From: Planctomycetota bacterium
Lineage (GTDB): Bacteria > Planctomycetota > UBA1135 > GCA-002686595
Length of the DNA: 45,947 nucleotides
Direction: 5' to 3'
Assembly (NCBI GenBank): GCA_016795245.1
Contig: JAEUIA010000017.1
Span: forward strand, 1-45,947
The notes beneath the pieces were generated by a model that saw only the letters and a program-made list of their open reading frames with translations, did no database searches and was not told the DNA's origin. Position numbers and translations under genes: made by a program. Below are positions 32,957-43,146 of this stretch, piece after piece (within the stretch, counting starts at the first letter, position 1; every line of letters starts with the position of its first letter).

Positions 32957-34498
32957 TCAGCCTTCTTGGGGCGGCGCGCGATGTGTGCCCAATAACCGCT
33001 TCAGGCGCTCCGGTTGCATGCGCACGTCGAGGATCTTGCCGCCCGAGAGCGTGACGAGGCCCGGCTTGGCGCCGCGCGGCTTGTGGACCTCCTTGCGGCG
33101 CGCCATGTGCACGCGCGCCGTGCGGGCGCCGGCGATGGGGGAAAAGTGCGCCGCCAGGTGCGCCGCGTCGAGCACCTCCTCGGAGTCCGGCTCGCCCGCG
33201 CGCGCGAGGCGCAGGATCACGTGGCTGCCGGGCGTGTCGGCGGTGTGCAGCCAGATGTCGTTGCCGTTCGCGTGGCGAAAAGTCAGGTCGTCGTTGTCGC
33301 GCGCCGTGCGGCCGACGCGGATCTCGGACCCGTGCACGGCGTGGAAGGTCTTGTAGGGGACGCGCGGCGCCTGCACCGCGCGCTTCTTCGGACCCGTGCG
33401 CGGCTTCTCGTCCAAGAGTCCTTTCTGCAGCGCGGACTCGAAGAGCGCGGCGATGTCGGCGTCGTCGAGCCGCGCGGCGTCGAGGTGTGCTTCGAGCCGC
33501 GCGAGTTTCTCGCGCGCGATCTCGATCTCTTCCGCCACGATCGCGCCGGAGCGTTCGAGTTTCTTCGCGTGCGTGAAGATGCGTTCGAGGTTTTCTTGCG
33601 GCGACAGTTTCGGATCGAGCTTCACGGAACGCGAACCGCCCTCGGGATCGAAGAAGTCCGTCACCTCGATCGCTTTCGCGCCGCGCTTCACCTCGTGGAG
33701 GTGCGCTTTCAACAATTCGCCGTCCTGCTGCACGCGCTCGGCTTCGGCGGCGGCTTTCAGGCGCGCCTCCATCCCGAACACGAGCGAGCGCGCGTTCTTG
33801 TGTCTGCGCTCCAGGCGTTCGACGAGTTCGCGGCGTTCACGCGCCGCGCGCGCTTCGTCGGCTTGCGCACCCAGTGCGTTCTCGACGAGCCACGAGAGCG
33901 GTGCCGCGTTGTCGGCCTCGTGCTTGCGCAGCGCGATTTCCGCGTCGTGCGCTGCGAACTTGGTGGCCAGCAAGGCGGCAGGGGACGCGGATTTCACCGC
34001 GCGACCGGGCGGCGGCGCGTAGCTCTTTCCCACGACGAGCCGCGGATCGGGCTTGTCCTCGGGCGGCGGCACGAGCATGTCGAGCACGCGTTCGCCCGGG
34101 CCGAGCAGCACCAGATTCGAATGTCGCCCGACCAGCTCCGCGATCAACGTGCGCGGCTCGTCGCCGCGAAATTCGAAGCACACGATGCGGTCGCCCGCGA
34201 CCTGCGTGCAGGCGCGCAGCGTCAAACCCTGGAGTTCGTTCGCGAGGCGCCTGAAGAACGGCCCCAACGGACCGTCGTGGCGCTCGAAGCGTCCGCGCTG
34301 CACGTGCACGCGCGGCGCGTCGCCGTCGGCCGCGACCAGGACGCGCCACGCGGGCGGGCCGGTCTTGTCGTCCGCCTTCGCGAACGACAAGAGCACGTCG
34401 CGTGGCGGACGGGCAGTGACTTCACGGCACGTGAGCCCCACGATGAGGGGCGCGATCTCGCGCACCAGCTCGCCGATGTTTTCGGCCGTGAGGATCAC
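32957..34498 (-). CDS. NFACT-family ribosome quality control protein (RqcH-like)
   Basis: 513 residues from GTG 34498. The N-terminal NFACT-N region has LTAENIGELVREIAPLIVG and TLIAELVGRHSNLVLLG. Two coiled-coil stretches follow (200-260 and about 320-345). The NFACT-R domain is at about 395-500: ARDNDDLTFRHANGNDIWLH, then TPGSHVILRLAR, VLDAAHLAAHFSP and VHMARRKEVHKP. RqcH binds stalled 50S-peptidyl-tRNA and adds alanine tails in bacteria. Members were once annotated as fibronectin-binding proteins. It is somewhat shorter than the Bacillus protein (about 570). It ends a same-strand pair with ndk, whose stop lies seven bases upstream of this start. Confidence 0.85.
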   Translation of the reverse strand: MILTAENIGELVREIAPLIVGLTCREVTARPPRDVLLSFAKADDKTGPPAWRVLVAADGDAPRVHVQRGRFERHDGPLGPFFRRLANELQGLTLRACTQVAGDRIVCFEFRGDEPRTLIAELVGRHSNLVLLGPGERVLDMLVPPPEDKPDPRLVVGKSYAPPPGRAVKSASPAALLATKFAAHDAEIALRKHEADNAAPLSWLVENALGAQADEARAARERRELVERLERRHKNARSLVFGMEARLKAAAEAERVQQDGELLKAHLHEVKRGAKAIEVTDFFDPEGGSRSVKLDPKLSPQENLERIFTHAKKLERSGAIVAEEIEIAREKLARLEAHLDAARLDDADIAALFESALQKGLLDEKPRTGPKKRAVQAPRVPYKTFHAVHGSEIRVGRTARDNDDLTFRHANGNDIWLHTADTPGSHVILRLARAGEPDSEEVLDAAHLAAHFSPIAGARTARVHMARRKEVHKPRGAKPGLVTLSGGKILDVRMQPERLKRLLGTHRAPPQEG

Positions 34499-34505
34499 GC
34501 GCGCG

Positions 34506-34979
34506 CTACTTCAGTTCTTCTTCGACGGCGTAGGTCCAGTTCAGATTCGACGGCTTCCACGCCACGAGTTCGTTCGCGTCGGGGAAGAAGATCTTCAATT
34601 CCCTGGCCGCGGCTTCGGGGCTGTCGGAGCCGTGCACGAGGTTCGTCGAGAAGCTCATCGCGAGGTCGCCGCGGATCGTGCCCGGCTCGGCTTGACGCGA
34701 GTTGGTCTTGCCCATCAGCTTGCGCACGACTTCGATGGCGTCCTTGCCCTCGATCGCGACGGCGACGGCCGGACCCGAGCCCATGAATTTCACGAGACCC
34801 GCAAAAAACGGGCGCTCCTTGTGCGCTTCGTAGTGCTTCTCAAGCAGGCTTTTCTCGAACTGGCGCATCTTCAAGCCCACGATCTGCAGGCCCTTCCTTT
34901 CGAAGCGCGCCAGCACCTCGCCGGCCTGGAAGCGTTGGATACAGTCGGGTTTGAGCAGGACGAGTGTGCGTTCGAGCAT
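34506..34979 (-). CDS. ndk: Nucleoside diphosphate kinase
   Basis: 157 residues (bacterial Ndk is about 140-150). It transfers the gamma phosphate between nucleoside triphosphates and diphosphates through a phosphohistidine. Motifs are ERTLVLLKPDCIQRFQAGEV, GLKMRQFEKSLLEKHYEAHK, RPFFAGLVKFMGSGPAVAVA, and the active-site stretch STNLVHGSDSPEAAARE with its catalytic His. The start MLERTLVLLKPD is the family N-terminus, and the upstream frame is non-conserved. It is divergent from the ATP synthase operon and upstream of the NFACT gene, probably in one transcript with it. Confidence 0.96.
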   Translation of the reverse strand: MLERTLVLLKPDCIQRFQAGEVLARFERKGLQIVGLKMRQFEKSLLEKHYEAHKERPFFAGLVKFMGSGPAVAVAIEGKDAIEVVRKLMGKTNSRQAEPGTIRGDLAMSFSTNLVHGSDSPEAAARELKIFFPDANELVAWKPSNLNWTYAVEEELK

Positions 34980-35291
34980 GGCTTGGAGCGTGGGTGGGGC
35001 GTGGGAGCGGGGGGCGTCGCCGGCCGTCGTGGCCGTTCTACGCCGGGTGCAAAGCACAGCAGGTTAGCTCCCCGAGCGCCCGCGAACCAGCGTGCCGCCG
35101 GAGCCCAAATCTTCGTGTCACGGGGTTGACGGGCGATGCGCGATCCCTAGATTGTTTGCCCTCAGAAGTCGTTTCGAGCCCCGCGCGGGATCCGGAACGG
35201 CGCTTTGAGACCCCCCGCTCTTCGCCATCCGATTCCTCCGGGACGTTCGCCTGAACGCGCCCGGTCCAAGCTCCTCCACTCGACCTGCGCC
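34980..35291. other. Divergent promoter region between ndk and the ATP synthase operon
   Basis: 312 bases with no supported gene. They carry the plus-strand promoter candidate at 35126-35153 and leave about a 135-base leader before atpZ. No clear minus-strand promoter for ndk with correct spacing was found. Confidence 0.45.
35126..35153 (+). promoter_or_regulatory. Candidate sigma70-type promoter of the ATP synthase operon
   Basis: TTGACG at 35126-35131 and TAGATT at 35148-35153 are separated by 16 bases. Both boxes are close to consensus in a GC-rich background, making this the best promoter match in the window. It faces atpZ at 35292. Confidence 0.55.
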
Positions 35292-35642
35292 ATGACTCCG
35301 CGTCCAAGCCCCAAGACCCTCTCGGGCGCGGGCAAGGACTTCGGGCGCTACGCCGGTCTGGGACTTCAGTTCGCGCTCACCCTGTTGCTCCTCGGAGCAC
35401 TCGGGTGGTGGCTCGACGGAAGGTGGGGCACGGAACCCTGGTTGCTCGTCACGGGCATCCTGTTGGGATCGATCGTGGCCTTCATCGCGATCGTGAAGGC
35501 CGTGCCGCCCGCCCGGGCTGTGCGCGTCACGAAACCGCCGCTCCCGACTTTCGCCGAGTCGCACGCGGCGGAAGCGGAGAAGGACAGCGAGAACAGGGAC
35601 GCCGACGAGACGAACGCTTCCGATTCCAAGAACAAGAGATGA
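35292..35642 (+). CDS. atpZ: AtpZ/AtpI-type ATP synthase accessory protein
   Basis: 116 residues with two transmembrane helices: YAGLGLQFALTLLLLGALGWWLD (about 20-42) and WLLVTGILLGSIVAFIAIVKA (about 50-70). The hairpin loop DGRWGTEP is typical of ATPase gene 1 (AtpZ) proteins, which assist c-ring assembly or magnesium handling. A charged tail rich in Glu, Asp and Lys follows. It opens the operon and its stop overlaps the next start (ATGA). The symbol is by position and family; AtpI would be an alternative name. Confidence 0.78.
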   Translation: MTPRPSPKTLSGAGKDFGRYAGLGLQFALTLLLLGALGWWLDGRWGTEPWLLVTGILLGSIVAFIAIVKAVPPARAVRVTKPPLPTFAESHAAEAEKDSENRDADETNASDSKNKR

Positions 35643-36049
35643 CCCTCACCACCCCGACGACCCTCGTCTTGACCGTTCTCGCGGCGGCGACGGCGTGGAC
35701 CTGGGGCGGTGCGCTCGGCACCGGAGTGGCGGCGGGTTTTCTGGCCGGAGCCACGGTCGCGGGTCTCGTGCTGCTCGTGCAGCGCCGCGTGGCCGCGACG
35801 CGTCCCGCCTACGTCGTGCACGCCGTGCTCGGCGGATTCCTGGCGAAGGCCATGGCGATGCTGGTCCTGACCTTGACCGTGCGCTACGTGCCCGCGCTCG
35901 AAGCGGTGTGCGATCCGCGCACCTTTCTCGTCGCGTTCGCGGCGGCGGCGATCGGGATCCTGGGCCCGGCGACCTTCGACACGCTGAGGATCGTCGAGCG
36001 CCGCGCGAGTGCCGTACGCGCGACACCGCAAGAACTAGGAGCGAGGTAG
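35639..36049 (+). CDS. Small membrane protein in the AtpI position
   Basis: 136 residues with about four transmembrane helices: LVLTVLAAATAWTWGGALG, GVAAGFLAGATVAGLVLLVQ, VLGGFLAKAMAMLVLTLTV and FLVAFAAAAIGILGPATF. It begins by overlapping the atpZ stop and ends seven bases before atpB. In atp operons this place is normally held by AtpI, a poorly conserved four-helix assembly protein for the c-ring. The helix count matches, while sequence similarity cannot be judged by eye. A role in ATP synthase assembly is inferred from position. Confidence 0.6.
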   Translation: MTLTTPTTLVLTVLAAATAWTWGGALGTGVAAGFLAGATVAGLVLLVQRRVAATRPAYVVHAVLGGFLAKAMAMLVLTLTVRYVPALEAVCDPRTFLVAFAAAAIGILGPATFDTLRIVERRASAVRATPQELGAR

Positions 36050-36056
36050 AACCCCC

Positions 36057-36995
36057 GTGCGCATCGTCGTTGCTCTGCTCCTGATCATCGCTGCCGCCTA
36101 CGTCGGCACGAACTACACGCCGCACCACGCGTCCGACCCGGCTGCGCCTTTCGTGCCGCTCTTCTCGCACTTGATGCCGGCGCCGCTCGTCTCGAATCCC
36201 GCCGGGGTGGAACTCGGCGAGATGCCGCAGTACCTCGTGCCGCCGATCACGGTGCCGCTCGCCGACACGTTCGACGCCGCGCCGGAGTTGCCGGGCACGC
36301 AGTTCGTGTTCACGAACCTGCAGCTCTTCCAGGTGCTGGCGGTGCTCTTGATCTTCGTGTGCTTCTCGGGCGTGCCGCGCTACCTGCGCACGGGGAAGGG
36401 CGACTCGCTCTCGAAGATCTTCGCGGGCTTTGCGATGTGGGTGCGCGACGAGATGGTGTACGCGGTGATGGGCAAGGAGGTCGGGAAGAAGTTCCTGCCC
36501 TACATCCTGTCGCTCTTCTTCTTCATCTTGTTCATGAACGTGATCGGGCTCTTCCCGGGCACGGCGACGGCGACGGCCAGCGTGTTCGTCACGGCCGGGC
36601 TGGCGCTCTTGACGCTGGTCGTGATGGTGTTCGGCGGCATGATCGCGCAGGGGCCCATCACGTACTGGAAGACGCTCGTGCCGCACGTGCCCTGGTTCGT
36701 CTACCCGATCATGCTGGTCGTCGAACTGGTCGGCATCCTGGTCAAGCCCTTCGCGTTGATGATTCGTCTCTTCGCGAACATGACGGGCGGCCACATGGTC
36801 GTGCTGTCCTTCATGGGCCTCTTGTTCCTCATGGCGCACGGCATGGGACAGGTCGCGTACGCCGGTTCGCTGGCGGTCGTGCCCTTCGCGGTGTTCATCA
36901 TGATCATCGAGTCCTTCGTCGCGCTCCTGCAGGCCTACGTCTTCACGATGCTCTCCATCCTGTTCATCCAGGCCTCCATCCATCCGGAACACTGA
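36057..36995 (+). CDS. atpB: ATP synthase subunit a
   Basis: 312 residues from GTG 36057. This membrane subunit forms the proton half-channels beside the c-ring. The N-terminal helix is followed by a long periplasmic segment (residues 20-85), longer than in E. coli. The essential arginine is Arg237 in KPFALMIRLFANMTGGH, the family signature. Other motifs are FLPYILSLFFFILFMNVIGL and FIMIIESFVALLQAYVFTML. The protein ends SIHPEH. It is followed by an unusual 140-base gap before atpE. Confidence 0.95.
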   Translation: MRIVVALLLIIAAAYVGTNYTPHHASDPAAPFVPLFSHLMPAPLVSNPAGVELGEMPQYLVPPITVPLADTFDAAPELPGTQFVFTNLQLFQVLAVLLIFVCFSGVPRYLRTGKGDSLSKIFAGFAMWVRDEMVYAVMGKEVGKKFLPYILSLFFFILFMNVIGLFPGTATATASVFVTAGLALLTLVVMVFGGMIAQGPITYWKTLVPHVPWFVYPIMLVVELVGILVKPFALMIRLFANMTGGHMVVLSFMGLLFLMAHGMGQVAYAGSLAVVPFAVFIMIIESFVALLQAYVFTMLSILFIQASIHPEH

Positions 36996-37135
36996 GCGCC
37001 ACCTTCGTACGGGCTCGTGCGCGCCGCGCGCGGGTCATGAATTTCAAGAACGCAATCCCAAGTAATCCCTCAAAGACCCCCTAAAATCGCCGCGGTCCAC
37101 CGACCGGCGGCATCCATCCAGGAGAAGTTGAAACG
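36996..37135 (+). promoter_or_regulatory. atpB-atpE intercistronic region with a short leader frame
   Basis: This 140-base gap is the longest within the operon; others are 8-80 bases or overlaps. Its centre (37037-37087) is much more AT-rich than its surroundings. It contains a 15-codon open frame, ATG 37037 to TAA 37084, coding MNFKNAIPSNPSKTP, without a clear ribosome-binding site. atpE has AGGAGAA 14 bases before its start. A translational enhancer or processing site that raises c-subunit output would make sense, as c is needed in about ten copies; this is inferred. Confidence 0.35.
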
Positions 37136-37390
37136 ATGATCCTCGAACCGCAAACCGCTGAATCCGCCATGGGCATCGCCAAGCTGGGTGCCGGCATCGG
37201 CGCCGGACTCGCCGTCATCGGCGCCGGCATGGGCATCGGCAAGATCGGCGGCGCCGCCGCTGAAGGCATCGCGCGCCAGCCGGAGGCCTCGGGCGAAATC
37301 CGCGGCAGCTCGATCATCATGGCCGCGCTCATCGAAGGCGTCGCGTTGTTCGCGATCGTCATCACCCTCCTCATCATGGTCTTGAAGTGA
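37136..37390 (+). CDS. atpE: ATP synthase subunit c
   Basis: 84 residues, two transmembrane helices joined by a polar loop (ARQPEASGEIRG). The glycine-rich first helix is GAGIGAGLAVIGAGMGIGKIG. The second carries the ion-binding carboxylate Glu67 in AALIEGVALFAIVI. The residues that mark sodium-binding c subunits (Gln in helix 1, Ser/Thr after the Glu) are replaced by Met and Gly. The ring should therefore be proton-coupled. AGGAGAA precedes the start. Confidence 0.96.
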   Translation: MILEPQTAESAMGIAKLGAGIGAGLAVIGAGMGIGKIGGAAAEGIARQPEASGEIRGSSIIMAALIEGVALFAIVITLLIMVLK

Positions 37391-37469
37391 TCTCGCGTTC
37401 CGACCTCCGCGCACGACTCGCTCGTCGAGTTGCGCGCGGGGGACGGAGGGCATTCCTCGGAGCAACGAC

Positions 37470-38015
37470 ATGCTGAACGCGATCGCACTCCTCTCGGCCG
37501 AAGGCGGGGGCTTCAACCCCCTCGACCTCAGTCACGGTGGCGGCCTGTTCTGGACCGTCGTCATCTTCCTCGTGGCCCTCGTGCCGATCTGGAAGATGGT
37601 GATGGGCCCGATCACGCGCGCTCTGGCAGCTCGCGACGATCAGGCCGCGGCTGCGATCGCGTCGGCCGAGAAGGCCAGCCGCGACGCCGAGAGTGCGCGC
37701 GCGGCCGTCGAATCGAAGCTCAAGGAAGCGCAACTCGAAGCCGCGAAGCTCGTCGATGCGGCGCGTGCGCGCGCCGAAGTCGTCGAGCGCCAGATCAAGG
37801 ACGACGCCTCCAAGGCGGCGAACCAGATGCTGGAGCGGGCCAAGAGCGAGATTCGCAACGAAGAGGCCAAGGCCCTGTCCGCCATCCGCCGCGAAGTCGT
37901 CGACGTGTCGATGAGCGCGGCCGGCCAGGTCCTGAAGCGCAAGGTCGACGGTGCGGACGACAAGCGCCTCGTCGAAGAACTCGTCGCCGCCTCGGCGAAG
38001 GGATCGGCCACGTGA
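37470..38015 (+). CDS. atpF: ATP synthase subunit b
   Basis: 181 residues. One transmembrane helix (GGLFWTVVIFLVALVPIWKMVM, about 24-45) is followed by a long Ala/Glu/Lys coiled coil that forms the peripheral stalk. ITRALAARDDQAAAAIASAEKA and NEEAKALSAIRREVVDVSMSAAGQV are usual features. A GTGA overlap joins it to atpH. There is only one b-type gene, so the stalk is a homodimer. Confidence 0.94.
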   Translation: MLNAIALLSAEGGGFNPLDLSHGGGLFWTVVIFLVALVPIWKMVMGPITRALAARDDQAAAAIASAEKASRDAESARAAVESKLKEAQLEAAKLVDAARARAEVVERQIKDDASKAANQMLERAKSEIRNEEAKALSAIRREVVDVSMSAAGQVLKRKVDGADDKRLVEELVAASAKGSAT

Positions 38016-38572
38016 TCATCGACCCGGTGACTCAACGCTACGCGGACGCGCTCTGGTCGCTCGCGAAGGAGAAGGGCGAACTGCTCGCCGTGATCTCCGA
38101 CGTGAAGCGACTCGCGACGATCGTCGCGATGGGCACCACGCGCGACGCGATCACGAATCCGCGCCGCGATCGCGAGGAACGCCGCAAGGTGGTCCTCTCG
38201 AGCATCGGCAACCTGCAGCCCTTGTTGATGAACCTGGTCGCGCTCTTGTTCGACAAGAACCGCGAAGAGGTGTTGCTGGGGCTCGCCGACGCGTTCCACA
38301 AGCTCGAGCTCGAAGCCGCCGGACAGATCGAAGGCGTCGTCGAGAGCGCGCGGCCGCTGGCTGCCGCGGAGATGAACCACCTCGCGACTTCGCTGGGCGT
38401 GCATTTCGGGAAGACCCTGAAGCTCGAGAACAAGCTCGTTCCCGAGCTGGTCGGCGGCGCGCGCGTCATCGCCGGCAACCGGATGATCGATTACTCCGTG
38501 CAGGGCCGCCTCGACGCTCTGCGCCGCAAGATGATGGATGCTCCGCTCGGCGCGGCGCGTACCGCGCCCTGA
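38012..38572 (+). CDS. atpH: ATP synthase subunit delta
   Basis: 186 residues from GTG 38012, four bases inside the end of atpF; the longer upstream frame overlaps atpF and is rejected. The OSCP/delta pattern is visible: TQRYADALWSLAKEKGELLA at the N-terminus, NLVALLFDKNREEVLLGLADAF in the middle, and LVPELVGGARVIAGNRMIDYSVQGRLDAL at the end in pieces. It links the b stalk to the alpha/beta head. It is followed 36 bases later by atpA. Confidence 0.94.
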   Translation: MIIDPVTQRYADALWSLAKEKGELLAVISDVKRLATIVAMGTTRDAITNPRRDREERRKVVLSSIGNLQPLLMNLVALLFDKNREEVLLGLADAFHKLELEAAGQIEGVVESARPLAAAEMNHLATSLGVHFGKTLKLENKLVPELVGGARVIAGNRMIDYSVQGRLDALRRKMMDAPLGAARTAP

Positions 38573-38608
38573 ACCAGACCCGCAAAGATTCGAACGAGAA
38601 GAACCACC

Positions 38609-40189
<1,581 letters not shown>

Positions 40190-40196
40190 GTTCACG

Positions 40197-41069
40197 ATGG
40201 CCTCGATCCGCGATCTCCGCAACCGCATCAAGTCGGTCGGCAACATCCGCCAGATCACGCGCGCCATGGAAATGGTCGCGACGACGAAGCTGCGTCGCTT
40301 CCAGGAGAAGGCCGTCGCGTCGCGGCCTTACAGCCAGGAGATCACCGGCCTCGTGTCGCGCCTCGCGGCGCTGCTCGGCGACGACGTCTCCGAGCGGCCG
40401 CTGTTCGCGGAGGGTGCGGGCCAGAAGGTGGCGATCCTGTTCGTGACGAGCGACCGTGGTCTGTGCGGCGCCTACAACTCGAACCTGTTCCGCAAGGCCG
40501 AGCTGTGGCTGGCGGCGAATCCCAAGGTCGACGTCGATTGGTACGTGTACGGTCGCAAGGGCTACTCGTACATGACGCGCCGCGGGCGCCACGTCGAACG
40601 CTTCCTGGTCGAGCCCAGCCTGGAACAGACCGACTACCGCTCGGCCGCGCGCACGTCGAAGGCGCTGGTCGATGGCTTCCTGGCCGGCAAGTACAGCCGC
40701 GTGCTGGTCATGTACACCGCGTTCGAGACGATGGTGCGCTACGTGCCGACCGAGTTTCAGTTTCTGCCGATCCAAGAGGTCAAGGCCGCGACGGACACGC
40801 AGAAGACCTCAGGCGACGTGATCCTCGAGCCGGACGCCGCCGTGATCTTCGACAGCCTCGTGCCGCGCTACCTCGAGACGCGCATCTACAACGCCTTGCT
40901 CGAATCGCTGACCTCGGAATACGCCAGCCGGCGCGTCTCGATGAAGAACGCGACCGACGCCGCCAAGACGATGGGGAACGGCCTGAAGAAGGTCTACAAC
41001 CGCAAACGCCAAGAGAACATCACCAAGGAATTGCTCGACATCGTGGGTGGTGTCGAAGCGCTCAAGTAA
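40197..41069 (+). CDS. atpG: ATP synthase subunit gamma
   Basis: 290 residues, the normal length for the rotor shaft. The N-terminal coiled coil starts ASIRDLRNRIKSVGNIRQIT, followed by RAMEMVATTKLRRFQ. The central domain has VAILFVTSDRGLCGAYNSNL, a family signature. The C-terminal signature is ASRRVSMKNATDAAKTMG, then NRKRQENITKELLDIVGG. atpD starts 21 bases later. Confidence 0.97.
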   Translation: MASIRDLRNRIKSVGNIRQITRAMEMVATTKLRRFQEKAVASRPYSQEITGLVSRLAALLGDDVSERPLFAEGAGQKVAILFVTSDRGLCGAYNSNLFRKAELWLAANPKVDVDWYVYGRKGYSYMTRRGRHVERFLVEPSLEQTDYRSAARTSKALVDGFLAGKYSRVLVMYTAFETMVRYVPTEFQFLPIQEVKAATDTQKTSGDVILEPDAAVIFDSLVPRYLETRIYNALLESLTSEYASRRVSMKNATDAAKTMGNGLKKVYNRKRQENITKELLDIVGGVEALK

Positions 41070-41087
41070 GCGCGAGAACGGGACTGA

Positions 41088-42545
<1,458 letters not shown>

Positions 42546-42553
42546 TCGACGCC

Positions 42554-42967
42554 ATGGCGACGCTCACTCTGCGAGTCATCACGCCCGACAAGATCGCACT
42601 CGACGCGTCCGTCGCGTCGGTCGTGATCCCCGGCGCCGACGGCCAGATCGGGATCCTGCCGCGTCACGCGCCGATGATCTCGGCCTTGAACGCCGGCCTC
42701 CTGCGCTACACGGTCGACGGGAGGAAGAGCGTGCTCTTCGTGACCGGCGGCTTCGCCGAAGTGCGCGGTGAAACCGTGCGCGTCGTGACCGAAGCGGGCG
42801 AGAAGCCCGAGGAGATCGACGAAGCGCGCGCCAAGGAAGCCGAGAAGCGCGCCCGCGCACGCATCGCCGCCGGCAAGACGGCCGAGGGCGATCCGGTCGA
42901 CTTGTTGCGCGCGGAAGCCGCCTTGCGGCGCGCTTTGCTGCGCTTGTCCGCGCGCGAGTCGCGCTGA
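42554..42967 (+). CDS. atpC: ATP synthase subunit epsilon
   Basis: 137 residues. The N-terminal beta-sandwich begins TLRVITPDKIALDASVASV and contains GQIGILPRHAPMISAL, the typical epsilon motif. LFVTGGFAEVRGETVRVV follows. The C-terminal helical hairpin (EEIDEARAKEAEKRARARI and the remainder) is the inhibitory domain. It closes the operon; no clear terminator with a U run follows in the 179 bases before aspS. Confidence 0.95.
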   Translation: MATLTLRVITPDKIALDASVASVVIPGADGQIGILPRHAPMISALNAGLLRYTVDGRKSVLFVTGGFAEVRGETVRVVTEAGEKPEEIDEARAKEAEKRARARIAAGKTAEGDPVDLLRAEAALRRALLRLSARESR

Positions 42968-43146
42968 GCGCATGCGGTCGGAGACCGTGCTCCACCTTGT
43001 CCCGCCGCCCGGAACGGCGCGTGCGCGGGTGTGAAAAAAGTGCTCAGGCACCGTACTCACGCGCAGCGTGCTTGCCCTCGACCCGGGAATTAGACGAAGG
43101 TGAGTAGGCGCGGATTCGCGCCGACATCGAAAGCGACGCTCCCTCC

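Noticed and set aside
42968..43146. Terminator after atpC
   Set aside because: Several 4-5 bp stems exist, but none is followed by a U run; the A run near 43034 is not behind a stem.
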